DNA of 64,000 bases, taken from a bacterium D16-34. Its GTDB lineage: Bacteria > Actinomycetota > Coriobacteriia > Coriobacteriales > Eggerthellaceae. The first letter of the stretch is position 1, and the number at the start of each line of letters is the position of its first letter. Location of the stretch: contig RAZB01000001.1 of the NCBI GenBank assembly GCA_003612515.1, positions 434,001 through 498,000 of the forward strand, read 5' to 3'. The translations under genes and the position numbers were made by a program. The notes under the pieces are model-generated. The model was given only the letters and a program-made list of their open reading frames with translations, searched no databases and was not told where the DNA came from. Below are positions 35,519 to 45,278 of the stretch, one piece after another.

Positions 35519-38500
35519 ATGAATAATAGCTCTGAAATTCTAGCTCAATATATTCTCGAAGGCACTCCTGATGATGTGATAGATCGTTATAATCAGCTTT
35601 CTGATATAGCTAAAAGAGCAAAGTTTGATGTACTTGATTCTAATATCGTGGTAATAGACACCGAAACCACAGGCTTTTCTTTCCATCATGATGAATTAAC
35701 CCAGATTGCAGCTGCAAGAATGGAGGATGGAGAAATCGTCGAGTGGTTTAATACGTTTGTGAATCCCGGCAAACCAATCCCTGATGATGTGCAGTATTTA
35801 ACAAACATTCACGATGATGATGTGAAAGATGCGCCCTCACCAGATGAAGCATTAGCGGATTTAGTAGCGTTTGTTGGTGACGCAAAAATTATTGCCCATA
35901 ACGCAGAATTCGATAAAACGTTTACAACAAAACATCCGAGTGGTTATCCTCTTTTAACAAACCAATGGATTGACTCATTAGATTTGGCTCGTATTGCTTT
36001 ACCACGATTGAAGTCACATAGGCTGATTGACCTTGTTAAAGCATTTGGCGCGCCTATTTCTACCCATCGTGCTGATGACGATGTTGCAGCTACTTGTGCC
36101 ATATATCGAATACTATTGGCGGGTGTGGCTAGTATGCCGAGCGCCCTTGTTTGTGAAATTGCAAATTTAACAACAGTAGATCTCTGGCCAACACAAATAG
36201 TCTTTGAGTATTTTGCTCAAAAATATACAGCGCAACACGAAAAAGAGGTTGAGCAACAAGAAGCTTCTACAATTAAAGATGATGCAATAACATTTACAGA
36301 TACAAACTTCTCTCTTCGCACAATGCGGAAAGAAAGAATTACGAACAGTATTGGAAAACCAAAAATCGATGCCGATGATATTGCGGCAGATCCGGATAGG
36401 GCGCTGCATTTTCCGCAGCCAGCAGATATAGAAGCAGCCTTCTCCCAAGCAGGTCTCGTTGGTAGCTTATATAGTGATTTTGAACCACGAGTTGAACAAC
36501 TTGAAATGGCTCAAGCTGTCAGAACGGCATTTGCCTCCTCTGAAAATTTGATGGTTGAAGCGGGAACAGGGGTAGGCAAATCAATGGCTTATCTGGTTCC
36601 AGCCGTATTAACCTCACTTAACAATAACATTGGCATTGGGGTAGCGACAAAGACAAACGCACTACTTGACCAGCTGGTATATCATGAGTTACCAGCACTT
36701 CGTCAGGCATTAGCACTTCAAAATCCTCAATTCAAAAAAATTGAATTTGCAGCGCTGAAAGGGTTTTCGCATTATCCGTGCTTAAGAAAAATCAACCGAA
36801 TTGGCCACGATGGTATAGGAATACGTGAGGTAGCAGGAAAGGAAGTGTCCCAAGCACCAGCTTATGCAGCACTATTGTCCTATATTGAACAATCTGAATA
36901 CGATGACCTCGATAGCTTAAAAATTGATTATAGGGTTTTGCCGCGCAGATCAATAACCACGACAAGCAAAGAGTGTTTTCGTCGTAAATGTCCATTTTAT
37001 GGGAACATATGTTTCGTTCATGGCTCGCGACATAAAGCAGAGGCTGCAAATATTGTTGTCACAAATCATAGTTTATTCTTTTGTGACCAGGCCGCTGATG
37101 GTGGTTTGCTGCCGCCGTTGCGCTATTGGATTTTAGATGAGGCCCATGGTGCGGAAAACGAGGCGAGACGCGCATTTTCAGTTGATCTTAACGCTGAAGA
37201 AATAATGCGTTTGGTGGGGCAGATTGGCGAATCAGAAAACTCACGCAATGTGTTTCAACGAACCGAGCGTAAAGTAGAGCAAAATCTTATAGGAGAAAAT
37301 TGCACACTATTTCATAGTTTAAATAGTAAAGCGAAAGCAGCAGCCATACAGTATTCGCAGGTAGCCCGTGAGTTTTGTTCCCATTTGAAAGATTTGCTCT
37401 ATTTCGACTCAAACAAGAGAAACAAATCCTATGACACTATTGAGCTTTGGATTAATAGCGAAATTCGATCATCTGAGACATTTCAGAAATTAGTTGAGCT
37501 CGGTGTAGAGCTAGAAAAGCGTGCAGAAAAAGTTGTACTTACCTGCCAGGATCTTGTTGGCTTTTTAGAAGACATCGATGGTGCAACAGAGGTACAGCGC
37601 GAACTTGCACTCGTGGCTATTGAGTTAAAAGAACAGATTAATGCAGTAAATATTATTCTTACCAATCCTGAAGACACTTATGCTTATTCAGCAAAACTTA
37701 ATAAAAAGAAAGACCGCCAAACTGATGTACTTGAAGGTCTTTTGCTCAATGTTGGCGAGAAACTAAACGACAAACTGTTTTCGCACACTCACTCGGTTGT
37801 TTTGGCGTCAGCTACTTTGACCGTAAATAAAAGCTTTAAACCTTTCGAAGTGGCACTAGGACTCAATAGCGGAGAGTATTCAGTCGCTTCAAGCTGTTTA
37901 GTTAAATCAAGTTACGACTTTGACAATCAAATGACGGTCTACGTTGTGCAAGATATGCCCGAGCCAAATTCGCCACAATATCTATCAGCGCTCCAAGAAT
38001 TACTTGTTGAAGTGCATAAAGCACAACAAGGTTCAATGTTGACGTTGTTTACTAATCGCAAAGAGATGGAAGCATGTTATGACGTCGTGCAACCACAATT
38101 AAAAACCGATGACTTGCGTTTGGTGTGTCAAAAATGGGGTGTGTCAGTTAAGGGTTTACGCGATGATTTTGTAAAAGATGAGCACCTGTCGCTTTTTGCA
38201 CTTAAGAGTTTTTGGGAAGGTTTTGATGCTCCAGGCGCAACATTAAGAGGAGTCGTTATACCAAAACTGCCTTTCTCAAAACCAAGTGATCCGCTGTCGT
38301 GCGAAAGAGCAGCTCACGATGATCAAGCTTGGCGTCATTATGTCTTACCAGCTGCGGTTTTAGAGACGAAGCAGGCAGCTGGTAGACTAATTCGTAAGTC
38401 TACTGATACAGGAATACTCATTTTAGCGGACAATAGACTGGTAACTAAGGGTTATGGAAAGACGTTTTTGAATTCACTTCCGTCACAAAATATTAAAGTA

Positions 38501-38566
38501 TTACCTGCTCAAGAGATAATTGCAGAGATTGCATCTACGTTCAGTAAGACCCAAGGTAATTCGTAA
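35519..38566 (+). CDS. DnaQ exonuclease-DinG helicase fusion
   Basis: A 1015-residue protein joining a 3'-5' exonuclease and a DinG-type helicase. Exonuclease motifs are VIDTETTG (about 42-49), AHNAEFD and HRADDDVA (about 184). The helicase has Walker A EAGTGVGKS near 347, DEAH (ILDEAHGAENE) near 540 and an iron-sulfur-type cysteine set (one in YPCLRK, three in ECFRRKC...GNIC). Such fusions are known in Gram-positive bacteria and are thought to act in DNA repair. It starts an apparent three-gene operon with the two membrane proteins that follow. Confidence 0.92.
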   Translation: MNNSSEILAQYILEGTPDDVIDRYNQLSDIAKRAKFDVLDSNIVVIDTETTGFSFHHDELTQIAAARMEDGEIVEWFNTFVNPGKPIPDDVQYLTNIHDDDVKDAPSPDEALADLVAFVGDAKIIAHNAEFDKTFTTKHPSGYPLLTNQWIDSLDLARIALPRLKSHRLIDLVKAFGAPISTHRADDDVAATCAIYRILLAGVASMPSALVCEIANLTTVDLWPTQIVFEYFAQKYTAQHEKEVEQQEASTIKDDAITFTDTNFSLRTMRKERITNSIGKPKIDADDIAADPDRALHFPQPADIEAAFSQAGLVGSLYSDFEPRVEQLEMAQAVRTAFASSENLMVEAGTGVGKSMAYLVPAVLTSLNNNIGIGVATKTNALLDQLVYHELPALRQALALQNPQFKKIEFAALKGFSHYPCLRKINRIGHDGIGIREVAGKEVSQAPAYAALLSYIEQSEYDDLDSLKIDYRVLPRRSITTTSKECFRRKCPFYGNICFVHGSRHKAEAANIVVTNHSLFFCDQAADGGLLPPLRYWILDEAHGAENEARRAFSVDLNAEEIMRLVGQIGESENSRNVFQRTERKVEQNLIGENCTLFHSLNSKAKAAAIQYSQVAREFCSHLKDLLYFDSNKRNKSYDTIELWINSEIRSSETFQKLVELGVELEKRAEKVVLTCQDLVGFLEDIDGATEVQRELALVAIELKEQINAVNIILTNPEDTYAYSAKLNKKKDRQTDVLEGLLLNVGEKLNDKLFSHTHSVVLASATLTVNKSFKPFEVALGLNSGEYSVASSCLVKSSYDFDNQMTVYVVQDMPEPNSPQYLSALQELLVEVHKAQQGSMLTLFTNRKEMEACYDVVQPQLKTDDLRLVCQKWGVSVKGLRDDFVKDEHLSLFALKSFWEGFDAPGATLRGVVIPKLPFSKPSDPLSCERAAHDDQAWRHYVLPAAVLETKQAAGRLIRKSTDTGILILADNRLVTKGYGKTFLNSLPSQNIKVLPAQEIIAEIASTFSKTQGNS

Positions 38567-38596
38567 CCCTAAAACAGCACGGAGTTTTAGCAGGCT

Positions 38597-39973
38597 ATGG
38601 CAAAGCGAAATAACAAACTAAACCATGCTGCGCATATTAAACGTCGCACAGAAGGCACTTCGAACGAACTGTCTTTTAGTGTGTTGGACGCTGCAAAAAA
38701 TGCGCAGTTAAACGGTGGCGAAGACGATCTGCCGTTAGTTGGCGAGGTATCGTTATTTACGCTCTCTGGTAAAAAAAGCCGCAAAAAAGGCTTTTATGAC
38801 GGCCGTGCAGTTATGTCGGCTTTTCCTCACGGGAACAAAAAAACTCGCAGTCAAAAAGCAAAAAGCGATGAACTTGTCACTTCAGAAGCTTCTCAAAACT
38901 TCGACAACACAAATACTGTTGGCGCGACGTCTTTGCATACTCCAGAAGGCGCCACTGCTCACGTAAGTGGAATAATCGGATCTAAAAGGCCTGCAAAAAC
39001 AACAAAGAGATACGCTTCATTTGACGAAGAGATTGCACGCCGAAAAAAACGTCGTCGAATAAGGAGCATGACAGCGATTCTGGTTATCGTGATTATAAGC
39101 GTGGCACTCATTGCAACTGGTACGGGTTACTTATACAAATCTCAGCAAACCGAACAGGGTTATGTTCAGAACTTATCGGATGCAATAAGCTTGCTCACAG
39201 AAACAGATAACGTCATGCTCAATCTTGATGATGAGCTCCAAGATCCCTTTGAGTCGATAACCGACGAAAAACTAACCGCAATAAAGCAGTCTACCGAAGA
39301 AATCGCTCCTACATTAAAAGAAGCTGGTGAGCTTGCGAAATCGGCATCAGCAAACTTAGTTAACACTAATGATCAGGATGTGGCGAATCAAACAGTCAGT
39401 GCAGTTTCAGCGCGAGAGTCAATGATTTCTTATGGACTTGAAATTCTGACCGAAGCCAACCGCTCAAAAAGCGCAGCACAACAAATGATGGATGGTTGGT
39501 ATGCCGTGGCGCAAGCAGACGAAGACGCACGTGCCGCGGCAGTGCTTATAGAAGATCCGACAACAGAAAACATTCAAGCCTCAATGGAACAGACAACCAT
39601 AGCCATTGAATCGTTAAACCAGGCAAAACAGTTGATATCGCAAGCTCAACAAAATTACCCTGCTGTTAATCGTGAAACATATATCAACTATATTGATAAA
39701 CGCACAGAAGCACTTGGTTATGCCTTAGCTTCAGATCAGGCTTTATTAGATAGAAACAAAGAAGAGGCTCAGGCGCAAAACGATGCATATAATCAAGCTG
39801 ATGGGCAAGCTGCAGAACTAGCACAAAACTTAGACGAAGACCCCGTATCCGTTTATGAGGAAGCTTTTGATCAAGCTATACAACAAACAAGTGAAGCATT
39901 TGAGGCTGCAAAGACACAAGCAGGGGCTTCAGATGCGGTAATTCGTGATTATTTGGGTAAACAGACTAAATAG
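38597..39973 (+). CDS. coiled-coil membrane protein of unknown function
   Basis: A 458-residue protein with a basic, flexible N-terminus of about 150 residues, one membrane helix near residue 160 (I-L-V-I-V-I-I-S-V-A-L-I-A-T-G), and about 280 Ala/Gln/Glu-rich residues outside it that should form long helices or coiled coils. No enzymatic motif is visible. The bulk would lie outside the membrane. It follows the DnaQ-DinG gene by 30 bases and precedes the M28-like gene by 59 bases, so they may be one transcript. Confidence 0.75.
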   Translation: MAKRNNKLNHAAHIKRRTEGTSNELSFSVLDAAKNAQLNGGEDDLPLVGEVSLFTLSGKKSRKKGFYDGRAVMSAFPHGNKKTRSQKAKSDELVTSEASQNFDNTNTVGATSLHTPEGATAHVSGIIGSKRPAKTTKRYASFDEEIARRKKRRRIRSMTAILVIVIISVALIATGTGYLYKSQQTEQGYVQNLSDAISLLTETDNVMLNLDDELQDPFESITDEKLTAIKQSTEEIAPTLKEAGELAKSASANLVNTNDQDVANQTVSAVSARESMISYGLEILTEANRSKSAAQQMMDGWYAVAQADEDARAAAVLIEDPTTENIQASMEQTTIAIESLNQAKQLISQAQQNYPAVNRETYINYIDKRTEALGYALASDQALLDRNKEEAQAQNDAYNQADGQAAELAQNLDEDPVSVYEEAFDQAIQQTSEAFEAAKTQAGASDAVIRDYLGKQTK

Positions 39974-40032
39974 CGTATACTTAAGACGTGTATGTCATAG
40001 TTGGATATAACTACTTATGAAAGGCAAACAGT

Positions 40033-43017
40033 ATGCCTGAAATACTTGATCATGTAGCATATTTATCGCAAGAAATTGGTCCTCGACCTGCTGGCACCGA
40101 AGAGGAACAACAAGCTGCGCTCTATATAACCGATCAAATGCAGCAAGAAGCTGGGTTGTCTGCGGTCATGGAGGACTTTAAAGGATCGCCTGATCTCAAC
40201 CTCGCAAACTTGATCTGCTGTTTATGTTCAATTGTGATTACCATTGTTGCCCTTATTTTCCCAGCTGTGGGAGTTGCGGCAATTGTGGTTACTGCTATTG
40301 CTGCAGTCCTCTACGTCCTAGAAGCAATTGATAAACCAATTTTGTCTAATTTATTAAGCCGGGGTGTTAGTCAAAATGTTGTGGCGAAATATGACCCTGG
40401 CTTTTCTTCTCAGACAGGAAGCTCTCGCCGTTTGAAGGTTATTCTTGTGGCACGCTATGACAGCGGAAAGGTTCGCCCTGAAACATTACCGGCGCTGTTG
40501 AAGTTGCTTCCTCTTATGCAGTGGGTAATTGTGGGCGCTTTGGTTTTACTCCCTGTTGTGCTCGCAATAAACACGGTAGTTTTCGCGAATGCTGAGGGTC
40601 TTGGAAATACTATTCTGCGCGTCATTACCATTGTGTTGCTCGTTGTTGCTGCAATATCGCCGATTTTGAGTATTGTGCATAAGATAAGCCCCTATAACGA
40701 AGGCGCTAACTGCAACGCAGCAGGCACCGCGGTGCTTTTGGAAGTTGCTCGCCGCGTGGGCAAAGGGTGTGTGAGCGAAGCAGAGCTTGCCCGCCGCGAC
40801 AACACAGTGATCCACGGTTATGATGCGGCGGTTGCAAGTGGCGAAGTTTTGCCAAGCACCGAACTGACCTATATGGCCAGCCCCACAACATCAGCTTCTG
40901 GTGAAGAGGATGATTTTTATGGTGACGAAGAACTGCGTTTAGCGTCGGCAAAAGCTGCAATGGCAGCATTTATCGGACACCCTATAGAAGGTGCGCCTTC
41001 ACCAGATGAGCTCGCCGCCATGCGCAGTCGCGCTGCCCGCGCTCAGCGAAATCAACAAGAAGAGGAGCTGGCACAAGCGCAAACCTTTGAAGCTGAGTCA
41101 ATGGCACTCCCGTATGGCTTAGACGATGGCGAATATGAACAAAGTGCAGGCTTTGATGCTGTAGTTTTCGCTGACGCAGAGCAAGCCGATGAAGCTTTAG
41201 AGCAGCAAGTTTTAGCAACTCCCGATGTGCAGGACGCGGCACAAGACGCACAGTCCGCCACCGCGGAGGAAGACGATTCTGTACCTGATTGGTTTAAGTC
41301 AGCTCAAGCTAAGGCAAAAAAGCAAGAGGAGCCAGAAAAACCAGCACAGCGCTCACGGTATGCAAGCGCACTCGATGCTGCAGTTGTCGAATCGGCCGCT
41401 CATTTTGCACAAGCTAACAATATCGTAGAACATGAGCTCGAAGAGAGTCTTGCAGCTGGTCGAGATGAAATTCGCGAAGTGAAAGCTCCTCAGTGGGCGA
41501 CACAGAAGCCACTTTCGCAAACAGATACTCAAAATGCAGCTTTAACAACAGAAGGCGAAGCAGGGCAAGCTCAAGATCAACAGGCCTCAAAGTTGGTCAA
41601 TGTGCCGGATGTGCAAATTGAACGAGAGGGCGCCAGCATTGAATTCGTGCCTACCGTAAAATCAGCGGTTAAGCCTGGCACTCCGCGTGTAATGGTGCCA
41701 ACTATTGAGAGCGAGGCTCCAGCTCCTGCGCGTCCCGCTATTCAGCTTCCTGATATCGATGCAACCAAAGCAAATCTCACACCGGTGGTAGAGCTCACGA
41801 AACAGCGCGCACCATTGGCTGAAGCACAAACGTCTTCGCAAACAGCAGCAAAAAGCCTGCTGACTTTATTGCCAACGATTTCGCTTGATGACCCACAAGA
41901 CACCGGTTCAACAGGCAAGATTGACGCTGTTACTGGTTCTTTGGATCCGGTTGTTGCAGTACCACAGCCTATGACTAATGCAACGGATGTGGTTGTTGAA
42001 AACACATTAGAGCAAACAACAGCTATGCCAATTGCGAGCGTTAATGCTGCTGGGGCGTTTGTCCCGGCAGGTGCTACTGGCTCATTTGCCCCAGTTGGAG
42101 ATGAACTCATCGAAAACATTGATCCTGAAGATATTTATGTAGACGATGTTGATGATTCAGCCTATCAGGACAGCATGACCGAAACCGGCGCTTTTGCAGG
42201 TCCTGGTTATGTTGAAATGCCAAAGTCGCGTATGCAGCGATTGTTTGGTAGGTTCCGTCATAAAGAAGAGAACGTACAACCTACTACGCAAGAGTGGCTT
42301 GATGTAGATGAGGATTTTGAGGCTCGTAGTGTTGGTGCTAAGCGCGGTGGCTGGGAAAGCTTCCGCTCCAATGACTATGATAGCTATAACGAAGATTTCT
42401 CAGCAACGAGTGGTTCTTTTGATGACGATACATGGAATGGCGGAGCATATTCGGTTCGTCGCATGGAGTCTGCAGATCTCGATTCGGAAGAGATTGCAGA
42501 AGAAGCCGCTATTGCCGCCGCCGGTCCGGTGGAGGTTGAAGACGAGTTGCAACAGATCTATCAGTTCCGCAATCCTGATATTAATACCGAAGTTTGGTTT
42601 GTCGCGCTTGGCTCTGAGTTAGAGCATAACGGCGGCATGCGTGCTTTCTTAGACGAGCATCAACAAGACATGCGCGGCTCAATCATTATTGATCTTGATG
42701 CATTAGGTGCAGGAGACTTGTGTGTAATTAGCAAAGAGGGCAAGCTTCGTACGGTGCAAACCCCTTCGCGAATCAAACGTTATATTCGCAAAGCCTCTCA
42801 GGCATCCCACCTTTCCGTTGGAGAAAGCGAGATTACTTGGAAGGACAGCGCGGCATCATATGCTATTAAGCGTGGATACCAGGCTATGCATTTGTGTGGC
42901 ATTAAAGATGGCAAACCGGCATATTTTGCACAAGCAGATGACGTTTTAGAGAATACCAATGAAGAGACACTGCGCAAAAATGCAGACTTCATTATGGAAT
43001 TGTTGAAGATAATTTAA
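40033..43017 (+). CDS. M28-like pseudo-peptidase with long disordered insertion
   Basis: A 994-residue membrane protein. The start (I-G-P-R-P-A-G-T-E-E-E) and end match M28 aminopeptidases, but the metal sites look lost. By eye the H-x-D is R-Y-D (residues 141-143), the GA-D-N-A-SG Asp is Cys (G-A-N-C-N-A-A-G, Cys 227), the second Glu of the E-E pair is Leu (near 862) and the final S-D-H is K-D-S (937-939). About four hydrophobic segments lie at roughly 55-95 and 155-215. Residues about 260-840 are low-complexity, acidic, Ala/Gln-rich and probably disordered. The peptidase fold is split by this insertion. It may be a binding protein rather than an enzyme. Confidence 0.75.
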   Translation: MPEILDHVAYLSQEIGPRPAGTEEEQQAALYITDQMQQEAGLSAVMEDFKGSPDLNLANLICCLCSIVITIVALIFPAVGVAAIVVTAIAAVLYVLEAIDKPILSNLLSRGVSQNVVAKYDPGFSSQTGSSRRLKVILVARYDSGKVRPETLPALLKLLPLMQWVIVGALVLLPVVLAINTVVFANAEGLGNTILRVITIVLLVVAAISPILSIVHKISPYNEGANCNAAGTAVLLEVARRVGKGCVSEAELARRDNTVIHGYDAAVASGEVLPSTELTYMASPTTSASGEEDDFYGDEELRLASAKAAMAAFIGHPIEGAPSPDELAAMRSRAARAQRNQQEEELAQAQTFEAESMALPYGLDDGEYEQSAGFDAVVFADAEQADEALEQQVLATPDVQDAAQDAQSATAEEDDSVPDWFKSAQAKAKKQEEPEKPAQRSRYASALDAAVVESAAHFAQANNIVEHELEESLAAGRDEIREVKAPQWATQKPLSQTDTQNAALTTEGEAGQAQDQQASKLVNVPDVQIEREGASIEFVPTVKSAVKPGTPRVMVPTIESEAPAPARPAIQLPDIDATKANLTPVVELTKQRAPLAEAQTSSQTAAKSLLTLLPTISLDDPQDTGSTGKIDAVTGSLDPVVAVPQPMTNATDVVVENTLEQTTAMPIASVNAAGAFVPAGATGSFAPVGDELIENIDPEDIYVDDVDDSAYQDSMTETGAFAGPGYVEMPKSRMQRLFGRFRHKEENVQPTTQEWLDVDEDFEARSVGAKRGGWESFRSNDYDSYNEDFSATSGSFDDDTWNGGAYSVRRMESADLDSEEIAEEAAIAAAGPVEVEDELQQIYQFRNPDINTEVWFVALGSELEHNGGMRAFLDEHQQDMRGSIIIDLDALGAGDLCVISKEGKLRTVQTPSRIKRYIRKASQASHLSVGESEITWKDSAASYAIKRGYQAMHLCGIKDGKPAYFAQADDVLENTNEETLRKNADFIMELLKII

Positions 43018-43156
43018 CCGCTTACAGACTATGGCAAATTACCTGATCGGGTTAGATTATAATATGCCATCGTGTTGGTGTCTCACCTGCACAAAATAAT
43101 AATCGGGATGGCGTGTAAAAGACACGCAATTGTTAGACAGAGAGGTGTTTGCACCA

Positions 43157-43306
43157 ATGGCTATTGAAGCATATTGCGTAAAGTGCAAGGCAAAGAAAAC
43201 GATGCAAGACCCGGTAGAGGGCGTAACCAAGAACGACAAGCCGATCACGAAGGGCAAGTGCCCTGACTGCGGCACCACGATTTGCCGCATTGGTGCAGCA
43301 AAATAA
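43157..43306 (+). CDS. small zinc-ribbon protein (DUF5679)
   Basis: A 49-residue protein, MAIEAYCVKCKAKKTM then C-P-D-C-G near residue 35, with two C-x-x-C knuckles. It matches DUF5679 proteins seen widely in Actinobacteria; the function is unknown. AGAGGTG lies 10 bases upstream of the ATG. Confidence 0.8.
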   Translation: MAIEAYCVKCKAKKTMQDPVEGVTKNDKPITKGKCPDCGTTICRIGAAK

Positions 43307-43341
43307 ATTCTGTTACATACTTCAAGTTGTTTAGAATTCTT

Positions 43342-43366
43342 AATGCTCGCTTTTGGCGGGCATTTT
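43342..43366 (+). terminator. terminator after the DUF5679 gene
   Basis: Stem AATGCTCGC/GCGGGCATT with one G-T pair (43342-43350 and 43356-43364), followed by TTGCTT. The rest of 43367-43532 shows nothing else I can support. Confidence 0.65.
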
Positions 43367-43532
43367 GCTTATTTGTGGCATTCGCCGAAGGGGATTACCT
43401 AACGCATAGGGCAGGTATTGGTGAGTTCTTCGCCACAAGCTACTATGAAAAGACTCATTCGGTAATATATTTCAGAACGAATCGAGCCAGGGTGCCCTAA
43501 TAAGCATTACGAGGCAGCGGGAAGGAGCCACC

Positions 43533-44882
43533 ATGGATGAAGAAAAGAAAATTTCGCTTTATGACAATTTCCAAAGCGTAAATTCAGTTGATGCAAGCAA
43601 GTACGAGAACTTCGATGTGAAGCGCGGCTTGCGCAATGCAGATGGTACTGGTGTCTTGGCCGGTCTAACGAACATCTCAAATGTACATGGTTATGTCGTG
43701 TCGGACAGTGTCAAAATTGCTGACGAAGGACATTTGAGCTATCGCGGCTATGATGTCTATGATCTTTTAGGTGGCCAGCCCAAAGAAAGGCGTTATAGCT
43801 TTGAGGAGATCACCTATTTGCTGCTTATGGGTGAGTTGCCTACACAAACTCAGCTGAGCGACTTCATTTCAGCAATTGATGAGTATCGCGAACTGCCGGA
43901 TGGTTTTACGGCGTCAATGATTATGCGAGATACGCCACCTGACATCATGAATGTTCTAGCGCGATCAATCCTTTTGCTCTATGCCTATGACGATGACGCA
44001 GAAGATCGTTCGGCTCATCATGAGATTCATACAGCAATGTCTTTGATTTCTCGATTACCTCGCATTATGGTTTTGACCTATTATGCGCAACAAGCGCGCT
44101 ATAACAATGGCTCTATGATCATGCACCGCTTTATCCCGGGACAATCAACGGCGGAGACCATTTTGTCTATGCTTCGCCCCGATCGTTCGTTTACTCCCGA
44201 AGAAGCTCGCATGCTTGATATCATGCTGTGTCTTCATGCGGAGCATGGTGGTGGCAACAACTCAACGTTCACTACACGCGTTTTGACTTCGTCCGATACC
44301 GATCCTTATTCAGCATATGCTGGTGCTATTGGCTCACTTAAGGGACGCAAGCATGGTGGCGCAAATCACCAGGTCTTGGCAATGCAAAAAGAGATCAAAG
44401 AAGCGGTGAAGAACTGGGAAGACGACGACGAAGTTGCCGAATATCTCGCAAAGATCGTCAACAAACAGGCTTATGACAAAACCGGCCTGGTATATGGCAT
44501 GGGCCATGCTGTTTATACAAAGTCAGATCCACGAGCAATCATCTGCAAAAACTTTGCGGCTGAACTTGCGCAAGGCACCGAATACGAGGCTGAATATAAA
44601 CTCTTAGAGAGCATTGAGCGACTTGCTCCGGAGGTCATCCTTCGAGAAAAGGGCACGAAAAAAGATATGTGTGCCAACATTGATATGTATTCTGGCTTTG
44701 TTTACTCAATGATGGGAATTCCCGAGTCGTTGTTTACGCCGCTGTTTGCCTGTGCACGTATGTCTGGCTGGGCTGCTCATCGTTTTGAGGAGATCGTTTC
44801 AGGTAAGCGCATTATTCGCCCGGCGTATAAATCAATGTTTGCGAATGGTCGAGAGTACGTGCGGCTTGAGGATCGCGCATAG
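43533..44882 (+). CDS. citrate synthase family protein
   Basis: A 449-residue condensing enzyme of the citrate/2-methylcitrate synthase family. Active-site segments include H-A-E-H-G-G-G-N-N-S, H-G-G-A-N-H and G-M-G-H-A-V-Y with the catalytic Asp region after it. In an anaerobe of this kind it would make citrate for glutamate synthesis. A GGAAGGAG ribosome site precedes the ATG. The N-terminal 50 residues are longer than in the E. coli enzyme. Confidence 0.9.
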   Translation: MDEEKKISLYDNFQSVNSVDASKYENFDVKRGLRNADGTGVLAGLTNISNVHGYVVSDSVKIADEGHLSYRGYDVYDLLGGQPKERRYSFEEITYLLLMGELPTQTQLSDFISAIDEYRELPDGFTASMIMRDTPPDIMNVLARSILLLYAYDDDAEDRSAHHEIHTAMSLISRLPRIMVLTYYAQQARYNNGSMIMHRFIPGQSTAETILSMLRPDRSFTPEEARMLDIMLCLHAEHGGGNNSTFTTRVLTSSDTDPYSAYAGAIGSLKGRKHGGANHQVLAMQKEIKEAVKNWEDDDEVAEYLAKIVNKQAYDKTGLVYGMGHAVYTKSDPRAIICKNFAAELAQGTEYEAEYKLLESIERLAPEVILREKGTKKDMCANIDMYSGFVYSMMGIPESLFTPLFACARMSGWAAHRFEEIVSGKRIIRPAYKSMFANGREYVRLEDRA

Positions 44883-44898
44883 TTTTGTTGTGGTGTAA

Positions 44899-44924
44899 CC
44901 TTGCGAACCTAAGGTTTCGCAAGG
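44899..44924 (+). terminator. hairpin after citrate synthase
   Basis: Stem CCTTGCGAA/TTCGCAAGG (44899-44907 and 44916-44924) 17 bases after the stop, without a T tract. A stronger terminator follows at 44950. Confidence 0.5.
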
Positions 44925-44949
44925 ACAGACTTTGAGCAAATTAGGATGA

Positions 44950-44990
44950 AAAAACCTGTTCAGCTAATAAAGGTTGAGCAGGTTTTTATT
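44950..44990 (+). terminator. terminator after citrate synthase
   Basis: Stem AAAACCTG/CAGGTTTT (44951-44958 and 44979-44986), partly extended inward, followed by TATTTAG. Between it and tRNA-Ser(TGA) only a faint 21-base imperfect repeat (45033-45088) is visible. Confidence 0.65.
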
Positions 44991-45108
44991 TAGCATACAA
45001 AAGTGGGGGATATAGGCATAAAAGTGCGCTCTTAGCCAAGCTTATGCTCACTATGGCGAACTTGTGCTCTCTGAGCCGAACTACTATGTTAGGGATTTAA
45101 AAGAAAAC

Positions 45109-45196
45109 TGGCGGAGGAAGTAGGATTTGAACCCACGGTACCTTTCGGCACAACAGTTTTCAAGACTGCCGCCTTCAACCACTCGGCCATTCCTCC
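45109..45196 (-). tRNA. tRNA-Ser(TGA)
   Basis: Minus-strand 88-base class II tRNA with acceptor GGAGGAA paired to TTCCTCC, discriminator G and CCA, and anticodon loop CTTGAAA reading TGA. Confidence 0.93.
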
Positions 45197-45266
45197 GCTT
45201 AACGGTTCGGATGTTAACTGCTATGTAAGTCATGCAGTAATTTTCCGATCGCTTTTCATAATACCA

Positions 45267-45272
45267 TATAAT
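45267..45272 (+). promoter_or_regulatory. -10 element of a leaderless tadA transcript
   Basis: A perfect TATAAT ends six bases before the tadA ATG at 45279, the same spacing seen at rlmN. No ribosome site is present. Confidence 0.55.
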
Positions 45273-45278
45273 AAAACA

